Source of the DNA: Sphaerisporangium rufum
Lineage (GTDB): Bacteria > Actinomycetota > Actinomycetes > Streptosporangiales > Streptosporangiaceae
DNA: 64,000 nucleotides
Direction: 5' to 3'
Assembly: GCF_016863395.1 (NCBI RefSeq)
Contig: NZ_BOOU01000054.1
Coordinates: 124,001-188,000 of the forward strand
Under the pieces are notes generated by a model. The model was not told where the DNA came from and ran no database searches. It saw only the letters and a program-made list of their open reading frames with translations. The stretch's first letter is position 1, and the number at the start of each line of letters is the position of its first letter. Made by a program: the position numbers and the translations under genes. Positions 33,210 to 41,061 of this stretch are shown here, in pieces.

Positions 33210-35768
33210 TCAACTAAGACAAGAATTCTCTAGGTCTTCGGCCGACAGGGGTTTCAAAGCGTCGACGGCTGCGATGCGAACAGGTGGACGTGGATCTTGT
33301 GAGTACCGGCGAAGCAATTCCACAGCACGGCGTCCGCTAATCAGCTGCACAGCCTTTATGGTCGCTTTAGCACTTTCGGTTGTGGCACCAGCAAGGGTGT
33401 CGGGCATCTTATCTAGCAGCGGTTCTCCGACTGACGCCAGCGAAAGAGCTGTCCTCAAATTATGTGGCGGGACTAGTTCTTCAACATACTGGTTGACCTC
33501 TTCTGCCACCTCGGCTGGAATCGTTGACAGTGACTCCAAGAGAGCAATCACAACCAGTTTGATTCGGCTCGAGCGCTCATCTTGTTTAGCAATACGCTTA
33601 AGCAGTAGCTTCAGCAGATCGATTCGCCCTGGTTGGTTTAGTTGCTCAGCGGCAAGCACTATCACTTCATACCAACGAGCAACATGTGCCTTCGCGGCAA
33701 GGAGATCAACGGCAGCGATGTCAGCAGCTTCTCTGGCGGCCAGGTAATCCTGGATAGCTCGATGCCTGAAGTGGATCGTGCCTCGTGATGATTCGTCTAG
33801 TACTCCTGTCTCACCGATCAACGCATCGAGAATATCGACGGGAGCGGCCGTAGGCTGCCAGGGAAAAACCGATGGTAGCCGTAGTGCGACGAGGTCTTCG
33901 GCGATGTTTCGCTCGATTTGTGCGCGACCACGTACTAGTAGAACCCATGCAAGGTATTGCAGCAGTTGTGTCGACCTGCCGCCTGCCACTGCAGAGACCG
34001 TTGAGTAACGTCTATTAAGCAGCGCTTCGGTCGAAGCCTTATATAGATCCGTTAGTCGGCCCGGCAATTCACCTCGCTCCATATTGGCTCTGCTCATAAC
34101 CGCTGCCAGCAACGGAGTGGTAGCGAGTTCCTGCAGGCCTGGAACCGCTTCGAGTTGTGTGCGCAAAGCCGTCTCGTAGGCCTGAATTCTATTGGCGAGG
34201 GTAACATCAGCCTTAGCTGCAATTGCATGGCGAAAATGGATCAGATTCCACAGTTCGGCCTTGTTGAGAGGTTCGACAGATGCGTATACAAATCCCTCCT
34301 CCTGCAACCAGCGAGGATCAACGGCAGAATGGCGCGATGTAATTACTACTTGATTGTCTGGGTGACGTCTTAGAAGATCTCGTATCCACACCTTAATTGC
34401 AGACCGATGCGCTTTCATCACTTCGTCCGCACCATCCAGCAAAACCATAGCTCGTCCGGCGCGTAGCTGCCAACGCACCCATTCCTTCGGAGGAGCCGAT
34501 GCAAGCGCGGCCGCGTTGTCGTTGAGCAACTTCTCGGGACTTGGCAGATTCCTATCGGAATAGTCCCTCAAGCTAATAAAAAAGGGAATAGTTCCCGACA
34601 AGGCAGCCTCACGTGGAGATCCTCTGCGAGAGGCGAGCATTGCAAGCTGCACAAGAAGTGCAGTCTTCCCCGAACCGGCGCTACCGAATACGATAATGCG
34701 GGGATGGCGCAGCAGCGATTCTACAGGAGTAGTTATCCGCTCGTCTCCGACCTTGACCTCTACGCTGCCGCAAACTGCATCCCAGGCCGCATGCGAGCAA
34801 TTCGCTAGACGGCGATCAGCTTCGAATGGCTCCTGCCAGTTGAATTGGATGCCGAATGCGTGAAGATACTGCCAGGTGTAGTCCTCGCTTGCAGGGTAGC
34901 CCTCTGGCACGCCCAAGGTATCGAGAGGCAGCCACGGCAGATTATCTTCGATCTCTTGCCCTAGCTTGACAAACTGGGCATAGTTCGGGGCCGGCGTTGC
35001 AGCGGCGAGTCGCGAAAGAGCACTAGCGATTTCGGCGACGAGTACGGAAGAGGCCGTCACGACCAAAGAGTAGAAGCGGGCTCCCGAAGGCTCGAGCTGT
35101 GCGTTCGGGTCAGCCAAGGCATCCCGTGCAAGTTGGGCCAACTTAGCCGGATCATCAATGGCGGATAGTATGTCTTCCCCCGTTAGCTCTCGCGTGTGGA
35201 GTGCCATCAATGCGTGATGCAAAGCCGTTTTTTTGGCGTCGACATCCGCCCATTTTGCGCTGAGCAATGGGCGCATACGTCCTTCGGCAGAGAGCATGAG
35301 CGACTCGAGTTGCACTGTTATTTGCCGTGATAGCAGAGAGTCCTCAAGCCTGATGCGCTGCAGCAGGGAGTGGCGGTCGGATGCCGACCAGAGGCGGGTG
35401 GCAGCATGAACGATCGCGCGACTAATCGCGACTACATCAACGTGCTCGCCCTCATCCTCCTCTGCGAACTTTGCAGTCAATTCAAGGTGACCACCCAGAG
35501 CTGCGATGTAAGCACTGATGGACTCCATTTGCATCCGCCCTAGCTCGCCGTTTTCCATGCGAGACACTCGGACCTGACTAACGCCCATCGACTGGGCCAC
35601 CATCTGTTGCGTGAGTCCGCGTGCTTTGCGCATCTGTGCCAGGTGATAGCCAAGAACAAATGCTTCGCGCGCAGTTTGTGCATCTTCACGTCTCTCCGAG
35701 GCGTCGATACCGGGGTCCCTGGTACGGCGCTGGTCGAGAGCAGTCTCCCAGCGGTAGTGGGTGGTCAT
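33210..35768 (-). CDS. HigA-like XRE antitoxin fused to a NACHT NTPase
   Basis: An 852-residue fusion. Residues about 30-100 are an XRE helix-turn-helix of the HigA antitoxin type (AREAFVLGYHLAQMRKARGLTQQMVAQSMGVSQVRVSRMENGELGRM). Residues 105-345 are helical, in the position of NACHT N-terminal helical domains. The NACHT core has Walker A FGSAGSGKT (361-369), Walker B MVLLDGADEV (441-450, the NACHT small-residue acid pair), VVITSRH (474-480), and the winged-helix signature HFRHRAIQDYLAARE (666-680). Helical repeats follow to the end (RRYSQDPRPPVRIAAVDAL looks like a HEAT unit). NACHT STAND proteins act as phage sensors in bacteria. The ATG at 35768 overlaps the toxin gene stop by 4 bp, so toxin and NACHT antitoxin are co-translated. 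Confidence 0.88.
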   Translation of the reverse strand: MTTHYRWETALDQRRTRDPGIDASERREDAQTAREAFVLGYHLAQMRKARGLTQQMVAQSMGVSQVRVSRMENGELGRMQMESISAYIAALGGHLELTAKFAEEDEGEHVDVVAISRAIVHAATRLWSASDRHSLLQRIRLEDSLLSRQITVQLESLMLSAEGRMRPLLSAKWADVDAKKTALHHALMALHTRELTGEDILSAIDDPAKLAQLARDALADPNAQLEPSGARFYSLVVTASSVLVAEIASALSRLAAATPAPNYAQFVKLGQEIEDNLPWLPLDTLGVPEGYPASEDYTWQYLHAFGIQFNWQEPFEADRRLANCSHAAWDAVCGSVEVKVGDERITTPVESLLRHPRIIVFGSAGSGKTALLVQLAMLASRRGSPREAALSGTIPFFISLRDYSDRNLPSPEKLLNDNAAALASAPPKEWVRWQLRAGRAMVLLDGADEVMKAHRSAIKVWIRDLLRRHPDNQVVITSRHSAVDPRWLQEEGFVYASVEPLNKAELWNLIHFRHAIAAKADVTLANRIQAYETALRTQLEAVPGLQELATTPLLAAVMSRANMERGELPGRLTDLYKASTEALLNRRYSTVSAVAGGRSTQLLQYLAWVLLVRGRAQIERNIAEDLVALRLPSVFPWQPTAAPVDILDALIGETGVLDESSRGTIHFRHRAIQDYLAAREAADIAAVDLLAAKAHVARWYEVIVLAAEQLNQPGRIDLLKLLLKRIAKQDERSSRIKLVVIALLESLSTIPAEVAEEVNQYVEELVPPHNLRTALSLASVGEPLLDKMPDTLAGATTESAKATIKAVQLISGRRAVELLRRYSQDPRPPVRIAAVDALKPLSAEDLENSCLS

Positions 35769-36127
35769 TCGATCTCCTCGGCCGGAGTGCTCAGGTAGCG
35801 TTCGTATCGTTCTTCCGCGAGTTTGATGGCATCCGTATACCAGGTCTTCCAGCTGCCCGACTTGTCGCCCGCCACGAGCAGGATGGCCTGGCGCGCAGGA
35901 TCGAAGATGTACAGGATCCGGATCTCCGTACGTCCGGCAGACCCTGGGCGAAGCTCTTTGAGGTTGTGGAGCCGCGATCCGGTAATCCGATCAGACAGAG
36001 GTCGGGTCATCGCTGGCCCCTGCTCGTGGAGCAGCTCAATGGCAGCACGGACCTGGTCAGCACTGGCGTCATCAAGCTCGATGAACCAGTCCTTGACCTC
36101 AGGGACCAGGATGATCTCCCAGGGCAC
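35765..36127 (-). CDS. HigB/RelE-superfamily toxin (Gp49-like)
   Basis: A 120-residue toxin of the Gp49/HigB branch of RelE/ParE, which typically cleaves mRNA on the ribosome. Motifs: PWEIILVPEVKDWFIELDDASADQVRAAIELLHEQGPAMTRPLSDRITGSRLHNLKELRPGSAGRTEIRILYIFDPARQAILLVAGDKSG and a terminal WYTDAIKLAEERY helix. All are standard and apparently intact. GTG 36127 (MPWEIILVPEV) matches the family start; GTG 36145 would fall inside the palindromic operator and is less likely. It is the first gene of the operon; its stop overlaps the XRE-NACHT start. Confidence 0.87.
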   Translation of the reverse strand: MPWEIILVPEVKDWFIELDDASADQVRAAIELLHEQGPAMTRPLSDRITGSRLHNLKELRPGSAGRTEIRILYIFDPARQAILLVAGDKSGSWKTWYTDAIKLAEERYERYLSTPAEEIE

Positions 36128-36132
36128 CCGCT

Positions 36133-36156
36133 GAGCATAACCCACAGGTTATGCTC
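36133..36156 (-). promoter_or_regulatory. Perfect palindromic operator of the toxin-NACHT operon
   Basis: GAGCATAAC (36133-36141) and GTTATGCTC (36148-36156) are perfect 9-bp inverted arms with a 6-bp spacer, placed 5 bp before the toxin GTG. This is the expected site for autorepression by a HigA-type antitoxin. On the minus strand TAACCT (36146-36151) can serve as a -10 box inside the operator, with TTGCGA (36170-36175) as -35 after an 18-bp spacer. Confidence 0.75.
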
Positions 36157-36382
36157 GTGTACGCGGCTTTCGCAATTGACTTGTCGAAGGATGACCAGGT
36201 TCAGGGACCACGCTGGCCAAGCCCCGAAGCCTTCAGATCCAGCGAGCACCGGCGCCACCACCGACGTTGACTCGCCCCTATCCATAACGTGCCGCTCACG
36301 TCGAGCGGTAGCTCCTGGACGACCTGACACATCACCCCCTCACTCTCCCACCCGGCTCACCGAGCTAGGACGCTGGGGCTGC

Positions 36383-36402
36383 TGCGGGATATGTGTGGGA
36401 TG
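36383..36402 (+). repeat. Right arm-type repeat (integrase binding candidate)
   Basis: TGCGGGATATGTGTGGGATG differs at 2 of 20 positions from the motif at 5370-5389 and keeps the tandem TGYGGGAT layout with an 11-bp period. It lies 75 bp inside the right core repeat. Confidence 0.5.
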
Positions 36403-36476
36403 GGACTGGCTGCCGAACGATTGCCGAGAACTTGCGGTGCAGGTCAGGACGATGATGGGCCTCCCGATGGGGGTCC

Positions 36477-36493
36477 ACTTCTAATCCGACGGT
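36477..36493 (+). repeat. Candidate attR core
   Basis: ACTTCTAATCCGACGGT is an exact copy of the tRNA-Arg anticodon region at 5222-5238 in the same orientation. Flanks differ: GGGTCC on the left and GGAAGAGG on the right. No T-arm sequence follows, so the displaced tRNA half has been lost or replaced. Confidence 0.6.
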
Positions 36494-36496
36494 GGA

Positions 36497-36519
36497 AGAG
36501 GCGAAATCGCCGCGCCTCT
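36497..36519 (-). terminator. GC-rich hairpin after the VOC genes
   Basis: AGAGGCG (36497-36503) pairs with CGCCTCT (36513-36519) around a 9-nt loop, 12 bp past the stop of the minus-strand VOC gene. There is no T-run, so termination strength is uncertain. Confidence 0.35.
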
Positions 36520-36531
36520 CCCGGCGACGCC

Positions 36532-37164
36532 TCAGCTGCCGACTGAGTTGGCAACGGCTGATCGTGCCTCCCAGGGGAAGCCGTCGGGGTCGCTGAAGGG
36601 GGTGGCGGCGCCGGTGATCGTGAGGCGGTGTGATCCGGAGCCCTCCTGGGGGACGCCGGTGTCCTTGGCGAGGGCGCGGCGCGGGTAGAGCGCGAGCGTG
36701 ACGGCCGACGACGGGGTATCGAACTCCACGTACCTGCCGCCGAAGCTCTTGGCCACGACCAGGCCGCGCTCGACGTAGAACCGCTTGCTCGCCTTGACAT
36801 CCGCCACGCCGAGCAGCAGAGCAACCTGGTCGATCTGCCGGGCGGCGGGGCCGGTGTCCTTCTTAGCCGAGCATGCGATCTTGCAGATGGTCCCGTCCGG
36901 GGCACGCACGATGCCGCCGTAACCCCAGAAGCTCTTCGTGGCCGGCTTCAGCGTCGTGGCGCCGGCTTCGAGGGCGGCGTCAATGATGGCGTCGACGTTG
37001 CCCGGCTGGGATGTCACGAGGGACAGCGCGAACCCGCGGAAGCCCGTCGACGGCGCGTCGGAGGCGCGTACGTGCACGTAGGAGCCCAGTCCGACGGCCT
37101 GGTAGAAGGCCGCCGCGGTCGTGGGGTCGGGGACTTCCAGGGTGACGGATTCGAAGGAGGTCAT
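36532..37164 (-). CDS. VOC-family (glyoxalase-fold) protein, two-module
   Basis: A 210-residue cytoplasmic protein with two vicinal-oxygen-chelate modules: MTSFESVTLEVPDPTTAAAFYQAVGLG...GFALSLVTSQPGNVDAIIDAALEAGATTLKPATKSFWGYGGIVRAPDGTICKIA, then IDQVALLLGVADVKASKRFYVERGLVVAKSFGGRYVEFDTPSSAVTLALYPR. The second module ends in FSDPDGFPWE. Metal ligands of glyoxalase I are not all present, so a resistance, dioxygenase or binding role is equally possible. The start was set at ATG 37164 (GGAGG upstream). It follows another VOC gene by 52 bp, probably one operon. Confidence 0.82.
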   Translation of the reverse strand: MTSFESVTLEVPDPTTAAAFYQAVGLGSYVHVRASDAPSTGFRGFALSLVTSQPGNVDAIIDAALEAGATTLKPATKSFWGYGGIVRAPDGTICKIACSAKKDTGPAARQIDQVALLLGVADVKASKRFYVERGLVVAKSFGGRYVEFDTPSSAVTLALYPRRALAKDTGVPQEGSGSHRLTITGAATPFSDPDGFPWEARSAVANSVGS

Positions 37165-37216
37165 GGCAGGTCCTTTGTTCGGGAGGGGTCGGTCGTGCGG
37201 CGGGCGGAGGGCGTGG

Positions 37217-37573
37217 TCACCGGTCCTGCAGGACACCGAGGACGTTGCCGTCGAGGTCGGTCACGGTGGCCACCAGGCGGCCGCCGCCGACGTCGTGCGC
37301 GGCCTCCTGCACGGTGGCCCCGGCGGCGGTCAGCTCGGCCAGCTTCGCCTCGATGTCCGGTACGTGCCAGTAGGCCACCGGCGAGGTCATGCCCTGCGGT
37401 CCGCCGCCCGGCACCAGCCCGATGTGCTGGCCCTCGGTGTCGAAGCCGACGTAGTACGACGAGTCGTGCTGCGGCGCGATGCCGAGCAGCGCCGCGTACA
37501 CCGCCTTGGCCTTGGCCAGGTCGGACACGGGGTGCAGCACGGTTTTGATCGCCGGGGTGGAAGATCCGGTCAT
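37217..37573 (-). CDS. VOC-family protein, single module
   Basis: A 118-residue glyoxalase/bleomycin-resistance-fold protein: IKTVLHPVSDLAKAKAVYAALLGIAPQHDSSYYVGFDTEGQHIGLVPGG, MTSPVAYWHVPDIEAKLAELTAAGATVQEAAHDVGGGRLVATVTDLDGNVLGVLQ. The first strand carries His (TVLHPV), a usual metal ligand. Substrate unknown. It is the first gene of the two-gene VOC operon and is divergent from the LuxR-type regulator at 37691, which may control it. Confidence 0.87.
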   Translation of the reverse strand: MTGSSTPAIKTVLHPVSDLAKAKAVYAALLGIAPQHDSSYYVGFDTEGQHIGLVPGGGPQGMTSPVAYWHVPDIEAKLAELTAAGATVQEAAHDVGGGRLVATVTDLDGNVLGVLQDR

Positions 37574-37690
37574 GGTCGGCTCCTGTGATCGTGGGGCGCG
37601 TCGTTCGCGTGGTCACAGCCTCGCTGGCGGCCCCACCGGCCCACATCCGTGGTGACCACGGATCCGCGCCACGGATACGGCACGGAGGGG

Positions 37691-40522
37691 ATGCGGCAGA
37701 CTGGGACAGTGGCGGCGGAAGTGGAAATCTCGGCTCGGGAATCCGAGGTGCTGGAGCTGGTCGGGGCCCATCTCAGCAACGCCGAGATAGCGGCCCGGCT
37801 CTTCATCTCGGTGCGCACCGTGGAGAGCCACGTCTCCTCGCTGCTGCGCAAGCTGGAGGCCCCCGATCGGCGGGCGCTCGCCCGGCGCGCCCCCGAGCCG
37901 GTGGACGCCGGCCCGTCCCGTACGGCCCCGGTCCTGCCCGCCCCGCTGACCTCGTTCATCGGACGCGTGAACGAGCGCGCCGAGCTGATCGAGCTGGTCA
38001 AGGCAGGCCGCCAGGTCACCGCCGTCGGCCCGGGCGGAGTGGGCAAGACCCGGCTCGCGTCGGCGGTGGCCGCCGAGGTGGCCGGCGCGTACGCCGACGG
38101 GGTGTGGTTCGTCGACCTGGTCCCGGTCACCGACGCAGGCATGATCGCGACCGCGGTCGCCGGGGCGCTCGGCCTCGGCGAGCAGCCCGGCCGCGACATG
38201 ACCGCGTCCGTGGTCGCCGCGCTGGCCGACCGGCACGCGCTGCTGGTCCTGGACAACTGCGAGCAGGTCGTCGACGGCGTGGCGCCGTTCCTCGAACGGC
38301 TGCTCGCGGCCTGCCCCCGGGTGACGGTGCTGGCGACCAGCCGGTCCCGGCTGATGGTGCCGTTCGAACGGGTCTATCCGGTCCCGCCGCTGTCCCTCGA
38401 CGGCGAGTCGGACGCGGTCGCGTTGTTCCTGGAACGGGCCGCGGCGGCCGGCCGGACGCCGGATCCCGCGCCGCTCGACCAGATCGCCGCGATCTGCGAG
38501 CGGCTGGACGGGATGGCGCTGGCGATCGAGCTGGCCGCCGCCCGCTGTCCGACGCTCGGGCTGGACGGCATCACCGCCGCCCTGTCCCACCCGCTGCGCA
38601 TGCTCACCGGCGGCTCCCGCGTCGACGAGCGGCACCGTTCGGTACGCGCGGCGCTTGACTGGAGCCATGCCCTGCTGGACCCGGCCGACCGGGCGTTGCT
38701 GCGCCGGGTGTCGGTGTTCGTGGCGCCCTTCACCGCCGCCGCGGCCGCGCAGGTGGCGGGAGGCGAGGAAGGCGTCGTCGCCGACGGACTGGCCCGGCTC
38801 GCCGAACAGAGCCTGCTGGCGGTGACCGCGTCGCCGGCCGGGACCGAGTACCGGGCGCTGGAGACCATCCGCCAGTACGGCACCGAGCGGCTCGACGAGG
38901 CCGGCGAACTGGCCGGCGCCCGGTCCCGGCACCTGCGCTGGTGCCTGGACAAGGCCGCCGGCCTGGCGGTGACCGGCCAGGACTGGCGGGCCCGGTTCGA
39001 CCTGGTGGCCGACGACCTCCGCGCCGCCCTCGCGTGGGCGGCCGAGCGACCGGAGCGGCGCGCGGACGCCTACGAGCTCGCCAGGCACCTGGCGGAGCTG
39101 ACCTTCACCCGCAACCTGACCGGCGAGTCCCAGCGGCGCTACGAGCAGGCCGCCGCGCTCGCCACCGACCCCGCCGCCGGGGCGTCGATGCTCCGGCAGG
39201 CCGCGGCCGTGGCCGGCTGCCGGACCATCGGCGATGACATGTACCGGCTGCGCCGCGCCGCGGCCGACGCCGCCCGCGCATCCGGCGACACCGCCGGCGC
39301 CGCCGCCGACCTGGCGAGCGCCGCCACCATCGCGTTCCGGTTCTCGACCATGTTCGTCCGGCTTCCGTCCCACGAGGAGGCGCTCGCGCTGCTCACCGAG
39401 GCGCGCGAACCGGCGGGCGACGACCCGGCCCGCTACGATCCGGCCGCGCGGGCCGCCGTGGCACTGGCCGAGGCCGCGGTGCTCACCGACGCGTTCGGCG
39501 CCGTCCAGGGCCCGCCCGGCAACGCCGTACCCGAGACGATCGCGCGCGCCGAGCACGCGGTCGAGCTCGCCCGCCGGACCGGCGACCCGCTCGCCGAGTC
39601 GGCCGCACTCGACGCGCTCACCGGCGCGCAGAGCTGGGCCGGCGACACGTTCGCCACCGCGGCCACGGCCCAGCGGCGCATCACGCTCCTGTCCTCCCTG
39701 CCGGCCTCTCCCGCCGCCACCCACGAGCTGATCGACGCGCTCGCCATCGCCACCGAGTCCGCCCTCGGCGCGGGCGACGTACCGGCCGCCCGCCGCTGGG
39801 CGCGCCGGCTGGCCGACCACCCTTCTCTGGCGGAGGTCGGCCATCGCGCCACCTGCCGGCTGCTGATGGTCGACGCGCTCGCCGGCGACGTCGGCGAGGT
39901 GCTCACCGGCAGCGTCCGGTTCCTCGACGCGTGGCGGCGGGCCGGCAGCCCGTCCCGGACGCTCCTGCGCCCGGCGGTGGGCGGCGTCGCGATGATCCAC
40001 GGTTTGCGCGGCGACGGGGATGCGCAGCGCGAATGGCTGGGGATCCTGGACGAGCTGGACACCCCGCCCGAGCACACCTACGGCTACGGGGCGGTCTTCG
40101 ACGCGATCCTCCTGCTGCACCGCGGGCAGGCGGCCGAGGCGCTGGAGCGGACGGCCCCCGAGCCCGGGCAGGTGTGGAAGTGGGTCACCTGGATCTGGCA
40201 CCACTGGTACGTCGCCCTGCGCACCGAGGCCGCCGTACTCGCCGGAAGCCCCGACGCCCGCGACCGCGTGGCCGAGGCCCGTACCGTCGTGACCGGCAAC
40301 CCGGTCGCCTCCGCTTTGGTGGAGCGGGCCGAGGCCCTGCTCGACCACGACGAGGAACGGCTGCTCGCCACCGCGGCCGCCTTCGACACCGCCGGCTGCC
40401 CCTACCAGTCCGCCCGAACCCTCCTCCTCGCCGGCACCCCCCGCGGTGCCGCCGCCCTGTCCGCCCTCGGCCTCGCCCCGATGGCCCTGCCCGCCACCCG
40501 AGGCACCTCGGCCGGCACCTGA
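37691..40522 (+). CDS. LuxR-HTH / NB-ARC / TPR transcriptional regulator
   Basis: About 943 residues. Unusually for large regulators, the LuxR helix-turn-helix is N-terminal (about residues 12-58: ISARESEVLELVGAHLSNAEIAARLFISVRTVESHVSSLLRKL). An ATPase domain follows: PLTSFIGRVNERAELIELV, Walker A VGPGGVGKTRLA (about 112-121), Walker B LLVLDNCEQVVDG, TSRSRL, and GMALAIELAAARC (the NB-ARC GxP-like region). The rest is helical TPR-like. Such proteins couple ATP/ligand state to promoter binding. ATG 37691 has GGAGGGG immediately upstream but with almost no spacer; GTG 37649 and GTG 37709 are alternatives. The divergent VOC genes are plausible targets. Confidence 0.85.
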   Translation: MRQTGTVAAEVEISARESEVLELVGAHLSNAEIAARLFISVRTVESHVSSLLRKLEAPDRRALARRAPEPVDAGPSRTAPVLPAPLTSFIGRVNERAELIELVKAGRQVTAVGPGGVGKTRLASAVAAEVAGAYADGVWFVDLVPVTDAGMIATAVAGALGLGEQPGRDMTASVVAALADRHALLVLDNCEQVVDGVAPFLERLLAACPRVTVLATSRSRLMVPFERVYPVPPLSLDGESDAVALFLERAAAAGRTPDPAPLDQIAAICERLDGMALAIELAAARCPTLGLDGITAALSHPLRMLTGGSRVDERHRSVRAALDWSHALLDPADRALLRRVSVFVAPFTAAAAAQVAGGEEGVVADGLARLAEQSLLAVTASPAGTEYRALETIRQYGTERLDEAGELAGARSRHLRWCLDKAAGLAVTGQDWRARFDLVADDLRAALAWAAERPERRADAYELARHLAELTFTRNLTGESQRRYEQAAALATDPAAGASMLRQAAAVAGCRTIGDDMYRLRRAAADAARASGDTAGAAADLASAATIAFRFSTMFVRLPSHEEALALLTEAREPAGDDPARYDPAARAAVALAEAAVLTDAFGAVQGPPGNAVPETIARAEHAVELARRTGDPLAESAALDALTGAQSWAGDTFATAATAQRRITLLSSLPASPAATHELIDALAIATESALGAGDVPAARRWARRLADHPSLAEVGHRATCRLLMVDALAGDVGEVLTGSVRFLDAWRRAGSPSRTLLRPAVGGVAMIHGLRGDGDAQREWLGILDELDTPPEHTYGYGAVFDAILLLHRGQAAEALERTAPEPGQVWKWVTWIWHHWYVALRTEAAVLAGSPDARDRVAEARTVVTGNPVASALVERAEALLDHDEERLLATAAAFDTAGCPYQSARTLLLAGTPRGAAALSALGLAPMALPATRGTSAGT

Positions 40523-40569
40523 AGGCGGAGCCGCCTCATCAGGTCCACCGACGGACGTCCCGGCGGCGA

Positions 40570-40833
40570 ATCGGGCCGCCTTTCTCCGGACCTACGCACG
40601 ATGGTCCTGACGAGCCGGGCAACGTGCTCTGCCTCTGTCCCGACCACCATGTCCTGCTCGACGAGGGCACCGTCACGATCAACGACGACCTGGTGGCCAT
40701 CGACCTTCCGACCGGCGAGCCGATCGGCCCGCTTCGGCGCGTGGCGCGGCACCGGCTGGAACTGCGACACCTGGCCTACCATCGGGAGCTCTGGGCGACC
40801 CCTACGCCGAGCGGACCTACCGCAAGCACCTGA
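40570..40833 (+). pseudogene. HNH endonuclease C-terminal remnant
   Basis: The frame reads SGPTHDGPDEPGNVLCLCPDHHVLLDEGTVTINDDLVAIDLPTGEPIGPL, then HLAYHREL. N-x-x-C-L-C-x-x-H-H is the second half of an HNH finger (the zinc Cys pair and the catalytic His/Asn). The N-terminal portion with the first His is missing, and there is no start codon in context. Upstream sequence belongs to the end of the LuxR gene. Remnant of an SRA- or HNH-type restriction gene. Confidence 0.6.
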
Positions 40834-41061
40834 CCCGCCGATCCGCTGGCCAGACGGGGCGCCCGGGAAGTGACAGACTGTGATCGAATGACCGCCCTAA
40901 GCAAGACACCTCAATACCACCGCCGTGGCATGAGCCGGTAATTCAGCTCCACAGAACCCAGGGCACCACAATGTCCATCAAACCCGGCGCGGAACATGGC
41001 GCCATGTTGTTCACCAGATGGGCCGGCATGAGGCCATGGTTGGCTGAGATGCGGACTCCGG

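Larger units (their letters stand above)
5222..36493. mobile_element. Candidate integrative element/defence island in tRNA-Arg (about 31.3 kb)
   Basis: The proposed element is bounded by the 17-bp direct repeats at 5222-5238 and 36477-36493. Just inside the left end lies an integrase with an overlapping excisionase-like gene, the usual layout of tRNA-borne actinobacterial islands. Near-identical 20-bp tandem motifs lie inside both ends (5370-5389 and 36383-36402), as expected for integrase arm sites. Cargo is defence-like (DUF262-HEPN, SRA-nuclease, DUF499/DUF1156/helicase operon, toxin-antitoxin-NACHT) and IS-rich. Caveat: the sequence right of the second repeat does not continue as the tRNA T-arm, so the right boundary may have been altered after integration or may lie elsewhere. 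No replication or conjugation genes were recognised. Confidence 0.6.

Noticed and set aside
36477-36540. Second tRNA-Arg gene at the right repeat
   Set aside because: Only the anticodon region matches; no D arm, T arm or acceptor stem can be formed around it.
37613-40348. 911-codon minus-strand frame opposite the LuxR regulator
   Set aside because: Low-complexity Gly/Arg/Ala composition caused by GC-rich codons; the plus strand encodes HTH, Walker A and TPR-like repeats.
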